In this document: positions 13,434 through 26,200 of the stretch, piece after piece
Layout of the letters: the number at the start of each line of letters is the position of its first letter
Numbering within the stretch: the first letter of the stretch is position 1
Origin: Daphnia carinata
Taxonomy: Eukaryota > Arthropoda > Branchiopoda > Diplostraca > Daphniidae
Assembly: GCF_022539665.2 (NCBI RefSeq)
Contig: NC_081336.1
Coordinates: 2,914,001 to 2,978,000, forward strand
Direction of reading: 5' to 3'
DNA length: 64,000 nucleotides
Made by a program: the position numbers and the translations under genes
The notes under the pieces: generated by a model
The model's input: the letters and a program-made list of their open reading frames with translations, nothing else
Told to the model about the DNA's origin: nothing
Database searches by the model: none

Positions 13434-15045
13434 AAAGTAGCGAACAAAATCGGGAATTAAGAAAACAAAAACAGATGAAACAAACCTGCGTGAATAGAAA
13501 TTTTTTTTTTCTCTCTCTCTTGAAGAAGAAGAAGAAGATGATGAACCCAAAGTTCATCTAAACGTTTCGTGAGCTGTTCGTATTTGGCCTTTAGTTTTGA
13601 CACGGACTTCAAATTGAAAAAGGGACATAATCAGACCCAAACATAATCAATCGGCGCTTTTCTTTTTTTTTTCTCTCTCTCTCTCTCTCTCTCTCGTCCG
13701 TATTTTCCGTTTATTTTTTTTTTTTTTCTTACAATTGTTTGTTTGTTTTCGGCTAACCCCTCTCTGACATTCCTATTGGCTAACGTGATAACCTCGCTGT
13801 ATAGGACTGCCAGAGTTGAATTACCGTCACGTTCGGGAAATAAAAAAAAAATAATGATGAAATAATGTTTGTTTGTTCCCTTATCTCCTTCCTCTTACTT
13901 TTGGTCTTTTTGCTCCATTCATTTTTTTATTGCCCCCCCCCCCCCCCCGCCGCCGCCGCTCCGTCTCCTCCTTACTTCATTATGACCACTTGAAGAGATT
14001 AACCCGCTTACCTGGCGACATTCAAAATAAAAAAAAAAGTCGATCGTTTTTTTTTTTTATTATTATCATTTCAAATTACCAAACTGAGTTTGTTTCATCC
14101 CTGTACTCCTTTTTTTTATTATCATAGTGTCACCCTCCCATTTGTTTTTGTTTTTTTTTTGAAGAAGTAACCCTCCAGTCGCGAGCTCTCCTATAACCGC
14201 GATGCTAACTGATTGTGTCAATTGATTAGTTATTTTGCCCTCACAAAAAAACCCGCCCTCACATTGATCCAGTGCCGTCATTTTTTTAATTATTATTTTG
14301 AAAAGAAAAAAAAAAAGTAGAGCAAATGGCAATTTTTGTAATCGATTTTGCGTCAGTTCGTGTAGTGGAAAGCTGCGCATTTGATAAAGAGAAAATGTAA
14401 CAGCAAAAAGAGAAACATTTTGAAAAACAATTGAGAGAAATAAAAGCGGCTGAGCAACGGAAGGTTGGGATTGGAAGTGGAGGGACGTGTTTGCTGTCAA
14501 CTGTAAATAGAAGTTGTGTAGTTGTTAAGCGTTGGCCAGCAAATCAACCGTCAAAACATTACAGCTTTGAGCCATCATTTTTTTGTTTGTTTTTTTTTTA
14601 GTTCTTATTTCTTTATTTTGTCCTATTTTATTATGTTGCAGTTCCCCCCCTTTTTTTTTTAATATTCCCCTTATTTTGTTCTTAATTTCCTCGCCACTTG
14701 TTCGCTCCAACCCTTCTTTGGCTGTTCCTCCTTCTTTTGTAGTTCACGCATTTTCTTTTTTTTTTTTTTTTTTTCCTATTATTTTTTTATAAAAAGTCTT
14801 TTCTAACGAACTTACCCGCCTGCCCGTCACGGGCTTTATTCTCTTCCCTCTACAACATGTGCAGCAGCTGCCAAGTTCAATACAATATAACCAACATGAA
14901 AATGGTATTCGTTTCTGGTTATTTATTTTTTTACAAGAGATCGTGCAGTATAATAAGGCATTATTACTTCATAATAAGAACGTGCATCAAAAGCGGCTTC
15001 ATCACGAAGCCGGTATGTTAAGCTATGCATAGCTGTTTGACAGCA
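13434..15045. other. Patronin 3' UTR and intergenic DNA
   Basis: There is no coding exon after the CKK stop codon. The region contains a CT microsatellite near 13672-13694, a C run running into GCC repeats at about 13934-13960, and many T runs. AATAAA hexamers occur at 13839-13844 and 14439-14444; either could end the Patronin transcript. Confidence 0.6.
14439..14444 (+). promoter_or_regulatory. Candidate poly(A) signal AATAAA for Patronin
   Basis: Canonical hexamer about 1 kb after the Patronin stop codon. An alternative hexamer lies at 13839 in an A-rich run. Which one is used cannot be told from sequence. Confidence 0.35.
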
Positions 15046-15118
15046 GCACTTGTAGTGTAGTGGTTATCACGGCTGTCTCACACACAGCAGGTCCTCAGTT
15101 CGATCCTGGGCAGGTGCA
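15046..15118 (+). tRNA. tRNA-Val(CAC)
   Basis: A complete 73-nt cloverleaf. The 7-bp acceptor pairs 15046-15052 with 15111-15117 (one G-T pair). The D arm has the Val-type A box TAGTGTAGTGGTTATCAC. The anticodon stem GCTGT/ACAGC encloses loop CTCACAC, giving anticodon CAC. The T arm CTCAG/CTGGG carries TTCGATC, and the discriminator base is A. There is no intron. A seven-T Pol III terminator starts two bases downstream, which supports a working gene rather than a relic. Confidence 0.9.
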
Positions 15119-15119
15119 G

Positions 15120-15126
15120 TTTTTTT
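15120..15126 (+). terminator. RNA polymerase III T-run terminator
   Basis: Seven consecutive T residues immediately after the tRNA-Val gene. Confidence 0.8.
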
Positions 15127-15808
15127 CGTAATGCATGAACTGATACGGCAGGGCAAAGATTCATTAAGTATCGTCGATAACGGGACCGAAAAGGAAATCA
15201 CGACTGGGGTTATTGTGCAACATTATGCACGAGTCACGACGATTTTTAATGCTACATCCAATTATTTTTTTTAAATCTTTGCCTTCAGTGCTGTGCTAAT
15301 GGTGTCAAAAACTGGTAAAGTATTCCACAGCTAGAAATAACAGGACCGAGGAGGATTTCCCTGTGCTTGCTGTTGGATTTTGTTTATTGCCTGGAATTTA
15401 AACTCCACAAGCAATGTAGAATGGTCAAATGATTGATTAATCAGCTTGCCGTATTGCTCGAAAATAATAATAAGTTTTTGTTTTTTTTTTCAAATGAGAA
15501 TGTCAGGTAGTAGGGTTGTAGCCAAGGAAACGATGCATGCATTACAGATAAAATCCGTTATCGTCTCGTTGGCTTCGGTTGAAGCCGTTCGAAAGTACGT
15601 GAAATATGTGTCAAAAATACCATCTCAAAATAAATAATAACTTGCATGGGATATCGAAAAAGCATTTGCCTTTCTTTGTTTACTTCACACGTTTCGAGAC
15701 ATTCTTTAGATGAACGTTAACCATTGAATCCTAAACCCCTTGATTTCAATTAATCCATATGGCTTTTACTAACGTACTTACTCATTCACGTTTTTATCGC
15801 TAAACCAT
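15127..15808. other. Intergenic, no gene recognised
   Basis: AT-rich DNA with one short open frame (15446-15637) that matches no family I recognise and has no convincing splice context. Confidence 0.5.
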
Positions 15809-15886
15809 TGCACCTGATCAGAATCTAACTAAATCCCTTCTGCGTGCGAGACAGCCGGGATAACCACTACACTACAGCCAAATGCA
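15809..15886 (-). pseudogene. tRNA-Val-like pseudogene (loop CTCGCAC)
   Basis: The reverse strand carries the same TGTAGTGTAGTGGTTATC A box and an anticodon arm with loop CTCGCAC (anticodon CGC), followed by a T arm and a CAGGTGCA end like the intact tRNA-Val 0.7 kb away. The T loop lacks the TTC core (TTAGATT), the T stem is mismatched and the acceptor does not pair cleanly. It is most likely a decayed duplicate in inverted orientation. Confidence 0.65.
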
Positions 15887-16402
15887 TGTTATCGAAATGT
15901 ATGGTGCAATAAAAATATACGCATTGAAATTTTTACGCTCCGCACTTAGTGTTTAATTTGTTGTTATTGGATTCACTGTACAATGCCGACAATAGGGCTG
16001 ATATGGGCTTAGCAGTTGACTCTCAGATAAACATTGTTTTATGACAGTTGGGCGTTTAAAGTGCTGGTTATTGCGTACACGTTTCTCTTAGTCCACGTTT
16101 TAGGATCGTGCAAATGGAATTAGCAATTCAAATAACCAACATAGAAATTGATTGTCTAACTATGGTGACTGAAGCATTCTGATTTATCAGTAATACAGTG
16201 CTAGTGACTGATCATTTTATCTGCTTTGGCAAGAATGTGAAATACTGAACAGGAAAGTATGAGAAAATTTCTCGGCAAGTTCTGATAAGGTGCATGTTTT
16301 TTTTTTTTGTTTTTTTTTCCAGATTTCATGACATTGGATTTGTACAGGTTAATTTTCTTATGTCCCACCAAAAACAAAACAGTACATCTCAGTTTATGTA
16401 GT
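15887..16402. other. Intergenic / lectin-gene 3' flank
   Basis: No exon or RNA gene recognised. The part next to 16402 is probably the 3' UTR of the minus-strand lectin gene. Confidence 0.5.
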
Positions 16403-18086
16403 TTACACATCAGCCACAGTGGGAGGCTCAGTGGGCTCTGGGGTACCAAATGGTGTGGTCGAATTGGGTACATCTTCTGGCTGTAATTCACAGATAGCAT
16501 CGTACAAATTAACACAAGGGTCATCATACCATCCATTTTTTATGGCCATGCAAGTTCCATCAGTTAGAGTATTATTGGGTTTAAACGGAGCCCAATTGGC
16601 GTAGCCAGGATAAATGTTTGCCATTGTGCCCTCCCAACTCCAGGTTCCAGAAGTTTTGTTATGGGAAGCAGAAGTCCAAAAGTAAACCACTAAACAGAAA
16701 AACGAACAAAAACAATCTTATTTCATCTGTCAGATAAGGAATTCAAAAACAATAAATCACTGCTGTTAATGTAGCTATATAGCTGTACTTACAGGTACCC
16801 CAAGCAGCATACAATTTTTCCTCTTCGTTGAGGTCTTGAATGGCCAGCAATTTCATGCCGTTGTCTCGGCAATAAGTCGTGTGATTGGACTGGCCTCTCT
16901 GTCCGAATAACACGTGAAATAGCCATTTTAAAAACTGCTCTGCAATGTGCACTCAAATGCAATCCCAAATAGGACCTCGTCGTAGGAGATCTTGTAACTA
17001 AATAGCTTTCTTAAAAGCAGAAAGTCTCCGTCTCTACATTTTAAGTAAAGGGGTGCCTGATAAAAACCCACGCCGTACCGGCATCAAAGTGATTACTCGC
17101 CTCATGCGCTTTATCTGATTACAGGACACACTGATTCGAAATCGGATAGCGAAAAAATTTCCTTGCATCTTACTTCGGTTTTAAAACTAACTGGTTGTAG
17201 GCTATTATGCTTACGTACCTTGGTAAAAGTCGCACAGTAACAGGCAACACCGTCCACTACTCGGCCGCATTGGCTTTCCGATCCCAAATTGAACGGGCAA
17301 TTAACAGCCTGAAGTAGTAATGAAAACAAAATGAATGACTGAATTTTGAGATAACTAATAAGTCGTGAGGACATTACCTTTTCAATTTTCAGTTTCAGAC
17401 TTAAAGTGGGCTTCTTCAACCGTAAATGAGCTGCCGATTTCGTGGTGTAAACGGAATCTAGTAATTCTGTGTGCGTAAGGCCAACTTCGTGGCGTATCTG
17501 ATTCTCTAGGCGAATTATGGGGGACTCGTCCTCAATCCCGTCATAAATCTACAGGTAAAAATTTACTTTATCATTACGAAAACACGAAAAAAAAAAACTG
17601 ATTTATCGTACGGAGACAAATTCTTGGGCACGCTCAAAATGTTCACTATGCGCGAGAGAAAATCTAAGAACATGATTTTGATCTGTTTCTATTTGCAGGA
17701 TACAGTTTTGGTGCTCTGCTACATCGATCAAGGCCGTGTCTTCGACATACAACGTCTTAATGCATGCTGAATCAGTCAAACATGAAATTTATTTAATATT
17801 ATTTTATTCCTCAAAAATAGGTTGAAAAATTCAAAGGGGAAATTATGAAATGAATACCTTCAGTTTGAATTGCAATGTCCTGAACCCAATACGGAAAAAA
17901 CAAGAACGATAAAAGCCAAATACATGGTGAATGCTTCACGCCAATGGATTCTGTTAAGCGTTCTAAATGAATTTCAACCGTACGGAGCGTTCCATTTATA
18001 GTAGAACCGCTTGTTTGACAAGTGCTTGAAAACTCGCTGTGTTTGTCTGGCGCTGTTGTCCGGTGAGTAGAGGTTAATGTTTTCAT
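16403..18086 (-). CDS. C-type lectin-domain protein (6 exons)
   Basis: Exons on the minus strand: 17858-18086, 17612-17766, 17378-17548, 17219-17308, 16793-16898, 16403-16689; all phases agree, giving 345 aa from the 18086 ATG. The last three exons form one C-type lectin fold: CPFNLGSESQCGRVV, a helix region KLLAIQDLNEEEKLY, then FWTSA, WSWEG, NWAPFKPNN and the paired cysteines of GWYDDPC and AICEL. A Pro/Thr-rich tail follows. No clear EPN or QPD calcium/sugar motif is present, so sugar binding is uncertain. The N-terminal exons encode an unrecognised region. The hydrophobic leader reads best from an ATG at 17925, but that frame meets a stop unless a six-base homopolymer at 17895-17900 is one base shorter. 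Its partner and function are unknown. Confidence 0.75.
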
Positions 18087-18616
18087 TTTTAGATTGATAA
18101 CAAAAAGTAGAGTAACAATCCAACTATGTCAACAACCTTTATTGTAAATTGAACACACCCCGGCTCCAGTTATACCTGTGGTGTTGTAAGTTGTTACCAT
18201 GAGTGTGTTTCATGTATCGGCCTTTGGACTCAACGCATCATTATCTTTCAGTTTCACGGGGACTGGATCGATTCCAAAGGTAATACAAAATTACCGTCAT
18301 AGTACTTTATGTAGGTTCTACAAATTATCTTGACAGTAACACATTTTTCCTGTTCAGATGTCTGATTAGATTTTTTTTAAGTAAACAGAAGTAGAGAAAA
18401 AAAAACACACAAACAAAAAATCAGTGACAAAGATCTGTGAATAAGCCATTATATCGAGTCGTCATTTGATTCGGTTGTTGCTTTCTTTATTTGATATCAA
18501 AACAAGAATCTCGAAATTAAATGTGTTTCGAATCTAACTACATCTCAAAGATTATTTCATAATAAATTTGGCTTTATTAGTCGACAGAGTCACCAGGTAA
18601 TATGTATATATGTTCA
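18087..18616. other. Intergenic between the lectin gene and TBC1D7
   Basis: No exon recognised. It contains the lectin gene 5' flank and the TBC1D7 3' UTR with its poly(A) hexamer. Confidence 0.55.
18573..18578 (-). promoter_or_regulatory. Poly(A) signal AATAAA for TBC1D7
   Basis: Canonical hexamer on the minus strand about 40 nt after the TBC1D7 stop codon. Confidence 0.7.
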
Positions 18617-19843
18617 TCACTTTTGTTTGGGAAGATCGGTAATCATTAAGCCAATCGGTCCACCATGCTCTTGCCATAGCTCAATTGCTTCATTTACAAC
18701 AATTTCAGACGTCTCCTTCGTCACCTGGAAATGAGAAAAAGTACGTGAATCAACAAGAAGATTTTCCGATCGAGAATTCATGGAAGAAAAGAGTTTTACC
18801 TTACTGACGCAAAGATTAATTTCTTCGCAGCTATTGCATGCTAAAATGGTATGCCGAAAATGTAAGATTAAAGCTACAGCAAGAAAGACTATGATTTGAG
18901 TTGAACCACCAAGTAATTTATCCCAGATTCTGTTACAAAAGAATTGATACCACATTTTCTTCAAAGTACAGTCATATAGCTTACCTGACTAGAGAAGTTT
19001 CAGCTATGTATCCAGCAAAACACTGGCCAAACCAGTATTCCAATGGAAGGGTTTCCATAGCTCCAAGACCAATAACATGTCTAGTGTTTCCATAGGTCAG
19101 TCAGATTAGACTCAAATTGTTTTCATTTTTTTTTAAGTTCCTACTTGTACAAAGTTGAATCTTCAATTTCCAATTTCATCTTCATTAACTCTTTGAATTT
19201 TACATGTCCCTGAATGAATTTGGTAGAATAGTGGAAGAAGCCTTTTGCCAACCAATAGGCATCAACCTCTCTGTCAAAGAGTTTGAGGCAGGTATCAAGG
19301 ATGGCAAGCTTTTTCAGATGATCTGATCTTTGGAGCTGAAATCATAAGGCAGTTATTGTCAAGTAAGGGTTACATAATTTATAGCGAACAATACCTGCAT
19401 AATATAGTCAAAATGAAGGCACCGGTTTTCCAGCAGCCAGGCCAGGAGTAATTTCTCTGAAGGTAATGTGGCTGCTGTTGTGTTACCCATCACATCAAGT
19501 GCATGGGTGAGGTCACTAAATTGTATCTGTCTCTGCTCCCAGATCCACTGATGACTGTCTGTGTATGCAGATAAAACACCTAAACGTCAAGTAAAGGTAA
19601 GTTTTTCTACGCGATAAAATCACGAATCGAGCACAACAAAGGGTAACTGATACCAAGAAGGATTTTCCAGACTTTGTTGCGATGAAGAGCAGGCACCGGG
19701 AAACGCAAGCAAAATTGTTTCAACTTGATGACATCTAGAGGTTTATCTTTCAGCAAGATTTCCAGCGATTTTTTTTCCTCTACACCACGAAATCCAACTT
19801 TTTCGTAGTAGTAAGAGCGAAAATTCCGCTCATCTGTTGCCAT
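18617..19843 (-). CDS. TBC1D7: TBC1D7, third subunit of the TSC1-TSC2 complex
   Basis: Six exons: 19654-19843, 19395-19579, 19145-19335, 18985-19080, 18800-18929, 18617-18724; phases agree and give 299 aa, close to the 293 aa of the human protein. The N-terminus [19 protein letters not shown] is almost the vertebrate TBC1D7 sequence. [34 protein letters not shown] and IWDKLLGGS mark the rest of the TBC fold. Known family role: it binds TSC1 and supports TSC-complex inhibition of Rheb-mTORC1; it is an atypical TBC protein without a clear catalytic arginine finger. The 19843 ATG was chosen because homology starts there; the frame stays open upstream to 20140 but the extra sequence looks like 5' UTR. 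It faces frazzled head-to-head across 438 bp. Confidence 0.93.
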
Positions 19844-20281
19844 TGTTTGTGTGTGGGTAGCACAAAGAACAAAAACACACACACAACTACCAGTCGTCAT
19901 AATCGTCGTCTGTTTGTTGATGGCTAAGCTTTCGAGTAAAGCCGTTAGATGTCTCGTGCGTGTCACCATCGAAAAGGGGGGGAACGGCATCATGGACGCT
20001 ATCATGGCGATGGCCAGTCGATCGTAGGACCTTTGTTGATTCGGATCATTTTGACACGAGTTGGTGACGAATGTGCATCTCTGTCCCAATCGCAAGTGCT
20101 GTTCAACTATTTTTCGTACATGTGATACCTTGATCAACATCTCGTTAGTGTTTCACCACCAAACTTTTGTTTCGTTTCGGCCACGTTGAATTATGACTGT
20201 GTTCTCCTGAGTCCCAGTTACGTGCCAGTGTGTCGTTTGGGGGTGGGTTGAAGGCAAAAGAGAAGAGTAAAGAACGACATC
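19844..20281. promoter_or_regulatory. Divergent promoter region of TBC1D7 and frazzled
   Basis: Only 438 bp separate the two start codons, so both 5' UTRs and core promoters must fit here, or else further 5' exons are missing from my models. No TATA box was identified with confidence. Confidence 0.5.
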
Positions 20282-23200
20282 ATGGATTGGCATTTTAGTT
20301 TACGATGGCTGAACTGTGCAAAAACCCTGCGGCCTCATGTTTATTGGATTGCTATCATCGTCGTCCTTGTCTGTTGCCAAGACATCGGATATTGCTCCAA
20401 CCAAGCAGGTGTGTGTTTTGCTTTTTCTCATTTTTACGACGGTTTTATCTTTGCCTTGCATCGTTTAAAACAAAGCCTGTCGAATCCCGAATGCACGTAG
20501 AGAATTCTGGTTGTTTTCCTCTGGACAAGAAATCGCTTACGGGGTCCTTTGAACATTCCAGTCCATGGAAAAAAAGATTTACCCACCGATTCCCATCGGC
20601 CTATTCCAGCCAGATTGTTCAGTTTCCTTATTTGTCCATCTTCGACGGTATTTCCTCCCCCCCTCCTGTAGTTATAGATCGTTACCAGTTCAAATGTCGT
20701 ATCATAAAAACAGAAAAGCGTAGTAGCTTTTCAGTCGCATGTTTGTTAGAAAAACAGCACGGTTTGGATCAAAGCAAACAAGAGCACGATAATGAAAATC
20801 AACATATTGATGACGACTTCCTTTGTGGATGGTCTCCGACCTGACACAATTCGGGTGGTCCATCGACGCTTTTATGACCCAGTACAAAACATCGTTCGCA
20901 TATTCCCCCCACTATTTTTTTTTTTAGCAGTTTATTGTCAACTTGAAGAGACCCTTGTATATTCTGTGCTGGCCATTCTCCTCCGCCCCCTCTTTTTTTT
21001 TTTTTTTAAGACAAAGAACCACAGAAAATCTACTACCCCCACATTGGCACAGCAGGGGGAGCCTTTTAAAGAATACGGGCTGAGAGAGGGTAGGAAAAAG
21101 ACTGATTGACAAGTCGTTGAATGAGGGCTTCTTTTTTTTAATAATCCGGGCGGATTAAGATGAGAAAGCAAATATCAGGCATCCGTGTGTCGTTTTTAAA
21201 CCCTCACCAACTTCGTATTGAAGTTGTCGATATATTTCTAAAGGCTAAAAAGGAAGAGGCTTGAATTTCACGGGGGCTCCCGCATCTTTTAATTTCCTAT
21301 CTTGAAGTCTCTCCGATAAGTGACACGTAGGTGTTTTTGATGTGATTCGTTTGTTACCGTAAGTTAGGCCGTTTCGAATCGTGGGGCTCTCCGTTGCTCA
21401 GTTATCTGCTATCCTAACCCCGATTCGGATGCCTCTTATCTCATCGGTCATCAATATTCCTTTCTTTCTTTATTTTTAAAGGCTTCACACACACAAGAAA
21501 CCCAAAATTCTCTGAGTCAGGAGGAAGAGAGAAACAGGTTTTATTTTTCTCCTGTTACAAGAACGAGCGGCTCGAAAATTACAAAAAAAAAAAATAGATA
21601 TATATTCAAAGAAACGCAGGGAAAGTTGAGCTGGTTTCAACTTTATATTTTTTTTTTCTTTAAATACTCAATTTTTTTTTCGAAGGGTTTGTCGAGAACC
21701 GGATGGGATATGCCGTAGTTTATTACTCCGGCACACCCTCCTTGTCTTGCCTCGGTAAAACTTTGTACGTTTATCTTCATTTTTTTTTTTTTTTTTTTTT
21801 TTTGAAATCATGGACATAAAAAGAAAGCGAGGAAAGAACAGGATTAAATTATAAAAAAAAACTCGCTTTGCAATTGGTCTGTTGCTCGCACAAGAGATTA
21901 AAACGATAATCCGAAAAAGACGATGTTGTATGGGTCGCATGACGTGTCACTTCTTAGCAGACAAAAGAAGCGAGAAAAGAAATAAGCTGAACCAGCGGAT
22001 GATTGTACCAAAAATGGAATGTTTCACGAACAGGTAAAAAGAAAAGGGTCCCTCCTGGGCTTGGGGAGAGGTATCCATTGTTTTAGTGGAAGAAAGAAAG
22101 GAAAATGGGCTTTGTTTTAATGATACCAGGGAATATATACTTGTATGTACATAAACCCTCTCTTCGTATATAGTGAGAAGAAAAATACGACCAACAAGTT
22201 TTCCTTTCAGACCTGTTCATCTGGGCAGGTAATTAAAAAAAAAAAAACAGGGAAAAGCAAGTGGAAGGAGGAGAACTTAAGAAATGAAATGGGGGGGGGG
22301 AGTTAAAAATTTTTTTTTTCTTCCATAGGGGGTGGACAGATTCATTAAGGATTCATTGTTTCTTCCTCTTTGAGCTGAGGCTGTGAATGCATTGTTATAG
22401 CGGTGCATCCCCCAAGTTATTTTCGAACCATCGAACATTTTTTTTTTTTTTAAGACGAAGAAAAAAAAAAGACCCTCTGAGGATTTTGCCGCCCTTTCCC
22501 AAATATCTTTTCCCCATCGAAGATAGTCCAGAAGAAAGCAGCTATAAAAGGAAATAGGAAAAAAAAAGGGAACTCGTGTGTGATTATTCGAGCGTGCGTG
22601 TAAAAATAGAGAACGAGTTTTCATTCCTTTTTGTGCTCGTTTCAAATTGATTGAAGACAAGTCCAATCGCCATTGGATGCAACACCGTGAATCGCTTTGA
22701 TGTGACACTTTGGTGGGGAAGCAACAGTGGAATAACTGGGCTACTCACGAATTTTAAAAAAAAGAGGGGGGGGAGAAGCTGCATTTCTTTAATGTTTTGG
22801 AATGGAAAAAAAAATTTAAATGTAAAACAGACGATTTGAGTGGAAAATGTTTTTCGGGGTCTATCGGATTGTAGAGGGGGGGGGCGTATTCGTTTGGGTA
22901 GAATGTTCAAGAAAGTAACACAAGAAAGATGGTCTTTGAGTTTGTGCCTGGGGCGATGTTCATCAACCCCTTCTCCCTTTTTGTCTAGGTTTTCATTCTC
23001 TTCCTCTTTGTTCCTTCCTTTCCTTTTGTCTACCTGAGCAAAAAAAAAAAAAAGACAAACGTAGTTTGGGGGGAAAGATGTATCGATTCATCCGTATCAG
23101 GACACGAGATCCGCCATTGGGAATGGAAAAAAATAAGGAAATGCCCAATAGGGAAACACACGACGCAACGTTTGTCTTTTTGTTGCTTTTGCATACGCTC

Positions 23201-26200
23201 GGCTGGCCCTCTCTTCTTTAAAAAAAAAAAAAATCGGATAGAGAGAAAGATAAATGTGGCCGTCAACAACAGTTGGATCAACAAATGTCTCTAGTCCGTT
23301 TCGGCAGACTCCCGACTTAATCTCCTTTGGATTTTGTGGAGGGGATTTTTCCTTTTATTTTTATCGATTTCCCATCGCTACTCGCGACCGTCCATCACTG
23401 TTTGACAGAACGGACCCAACAAGCGTGTCTCTCCCCCACTTTTCCCCTCTCTTATTTTTGGAGAAGAAGAAGTACGGTGCGATGGACCAGATGCCAAAAG
23501 TTCCAGTTTCTCTTTGGTCGGCCGTTTTTTCCCCTCCTGAAAAAAAAAAACTGACAGGGATGGGGGACTCTGTGAAGTGCAACTTATTATCGCTTCTATC
23601 CTCCTTGTGTCTCTGTGTGTGAAATGTTCGTGTATTTCGAGGTTGTTTGTCACGCATGGGCTGCATGAACGAGTCGGCAAAAAGTAGAGAGAGAGATATC
23701 CGCGCACATGAAAATGAAATGGATAGTGAGGCTCCCCTCCTTTTGTTTTTTAAAGGGAAAATTTCCATTTATTTCCTATCGGGCGTGACAACAGAAAATG
23801 ATTCGGAACGTGTCACTTTTCAAATAAAATTAAAAACAAAAAAAGAAAACCTTATCCATGAAAGAGAGAGAGACAGAGAGCAGATGGTTCTATTGAAGGT
23901 TTCCCCCCCGTCTCTCGTGACAGCTGCGCTTGTACTAGTAGATTTAGTAGCACTTACCGTTTTAAACGCAGACTAACCGATAAAGTTTTTTTTTCTAAAC
24001 GAGCTGGCAAACATGAACGTAATTTTGGGTGGCTTTATTTTTGTAAAAAAGAGAAAAACCTATTTTCGTGTGTGTGTGTGTGTGGGGGGAGAAGAATTAA
24101 GATAAGAAAATGCTGCAACACGTCGTTCACACCCTCACGAACGAAAACGAAGAAGTTTCATTCTGTTTGATGATGTTGCACGCATTGTGTTTTTCTTGTT
24201 TGTGTTCCATAGCCTCTCCTCCCCAAACGGAAGAAACTGAGAGCTGCTACCCCTCCTTCTTCCGGACATTCTTTTTTTTTTTTCGTGAATAACAAACAAC
24301 AACATCAACAAAAAGGAAAAAAAATAAAGAGGGAAAAGATGTAGTTGTGGGGTGTACCCCATTAGTTGTGTTTAGTTCTTTTAGACTTGACATGAGACGC
24401 ACGTGGGGCAAAAGGGCGTTCCTTCCGGAACATGGTACTGTAGAGAGAGAAACGAGATAGACACGAGACTTAATGGATCTGTTTATTCTAGTCCACCCAC
24501 GCCATTGCGGATGCAAACCGTTGCTTTCTTGTATTGGGGGGGGGGTGATTGTCTTCGTTCAGTTTTCTTCCCTCGAGTTATCAACAAAACAATAGTGAGG
24601 GAAATGAATGTCACGAGGCTCGTGAAACAAATGCAAACAGAAGGGAAAGAAGAGGTGAGCTTTCGTTTTGGAACGAGGCCAAAAGAGCACCCGAAACTGT
24701 GCACGAGTTAAGTCTGGAACACGGCCAAACTTTTTTTTTTTTCTTGATTATTGCCCTACGGTTATTGTCAGAGAAAATCTTCCTCTCTTTCTTTCTTTTT
24801 TGAAGTCATTAGTTTTTATTGTGTTGTTGTTGTTCGTCCCGAATCGATTCACGGCTCCTCGTGTTCCGCATTGCTTGCGAGTCACGCTATATAAGCTGTG
24901 AAAAGAAACACGCGCTACTGCAAAAGCTATTTGCCGAAATCCTCAAAGCCCCAACGAAAAATCACACACCGCACCGAAAAACAACAACGACTTTGTTCAT
25001 TAGTGCGATGTAGACGAGGGAAAAGGACCCAAACTTTTGAATTGAAGTCGACGGGAGGGCGGAAGTGAATCGATTTCTGGAACATCAAATGGGGAAGAAC
25101 AAAATGAAGCGCTTTTTTGTTTTGTTCCATAAAAAAGAAAACCACCATGGAACATTGAATAGAAAGAGAGAGAGAGGAGAGTGCAAGTTTCGTAAGGAGA
25201 GAGAAGGGACCGTCAAAGTTTGTTAACTAGTCAATTCGAACGGAACTGTACGTTACGACTGTCCAATACAAACATTGGCCGCGCCCTTGTTTGCCGTCCG
25301 GTTGCTTAAACCGCTTGCTTTTCGGAGGAGGGGGAGTAGAGTCTTAACAAGGAAGCCAATTCGACGACCGGGGGTGTCCTATTTCGCTACGAGTAACTAT
25401 AGAAACAGACTACGTCGTTGATGTTCCCCCCCCCCTCGTAATCCATCACGAAAGTTTGATAGGTTTTTATGACCCAAGTCCGGGATGGCAAAAGTTGGCG
25501 TACCAGAAGTTGTGTTTTTTTTATATTAAGTTTTATTTATTATTTGTACCTCGAAAATGGATTAATTGTAGAAGAAAAATAATAATAACGGCCTGATGTT
25601 TGTGAGTTTGGAACTGTGCCGAAGAGGCGCGAGGGTTTCATACGAGCCAGACACACCCCGGAAAAAAAAAACAGCTGGGGAGCTCGTGTGTATGGCCAGC
25701 TGTTTTCCAAACTCTTGTCAGCAATTTATACAAGACCCGAGCTTGGAGAGGAAGAGGGGAGAGTGAAGTGTTGATTGAATCGCAACAGAAGAAAGAAGAA
25801 ACAGCTAAATGAATTCCATCTAAATCGAATTTCTTTTGTTTTTTTTTTTTTTTCTTCGTCGAGTTCAGCTGGTGACGAAGATCTGGTGTTTACAGCCGAG
25901 CCGCAAGATGCGGTCGTGAGTAAGAATTCTTCCGTTGTCATCGACTGCGGTGTTCCAGCTGGCTGGCTACGCGACATGGAAGACGCCGGACCGGCTCCAA
26001 TCATCGAATGGAAACGAGACGGAGTCCTCCTCAGTCTCAACGGCGAATATAGAAGGTGCGTTTCAGAAACCCATTTCCGATTCAACACGGTCCATCAATT
26101 TTGCCAAATTTCATTTTTTTTTTTTTAATTCGACGCGTTTCTGTTTTTTTCAGGTCGGTGCTGGCCAACGGCTCGCTGCATTTCACCAGCGTCCAGCACA

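Noticed and set aside
20305-20844. 179-codon plus-strand ORF after the frazzled first exon
   Set aside because: It overlaps the signal-peptide exon in another frame and continues into intron 1 without any domain or splice support.
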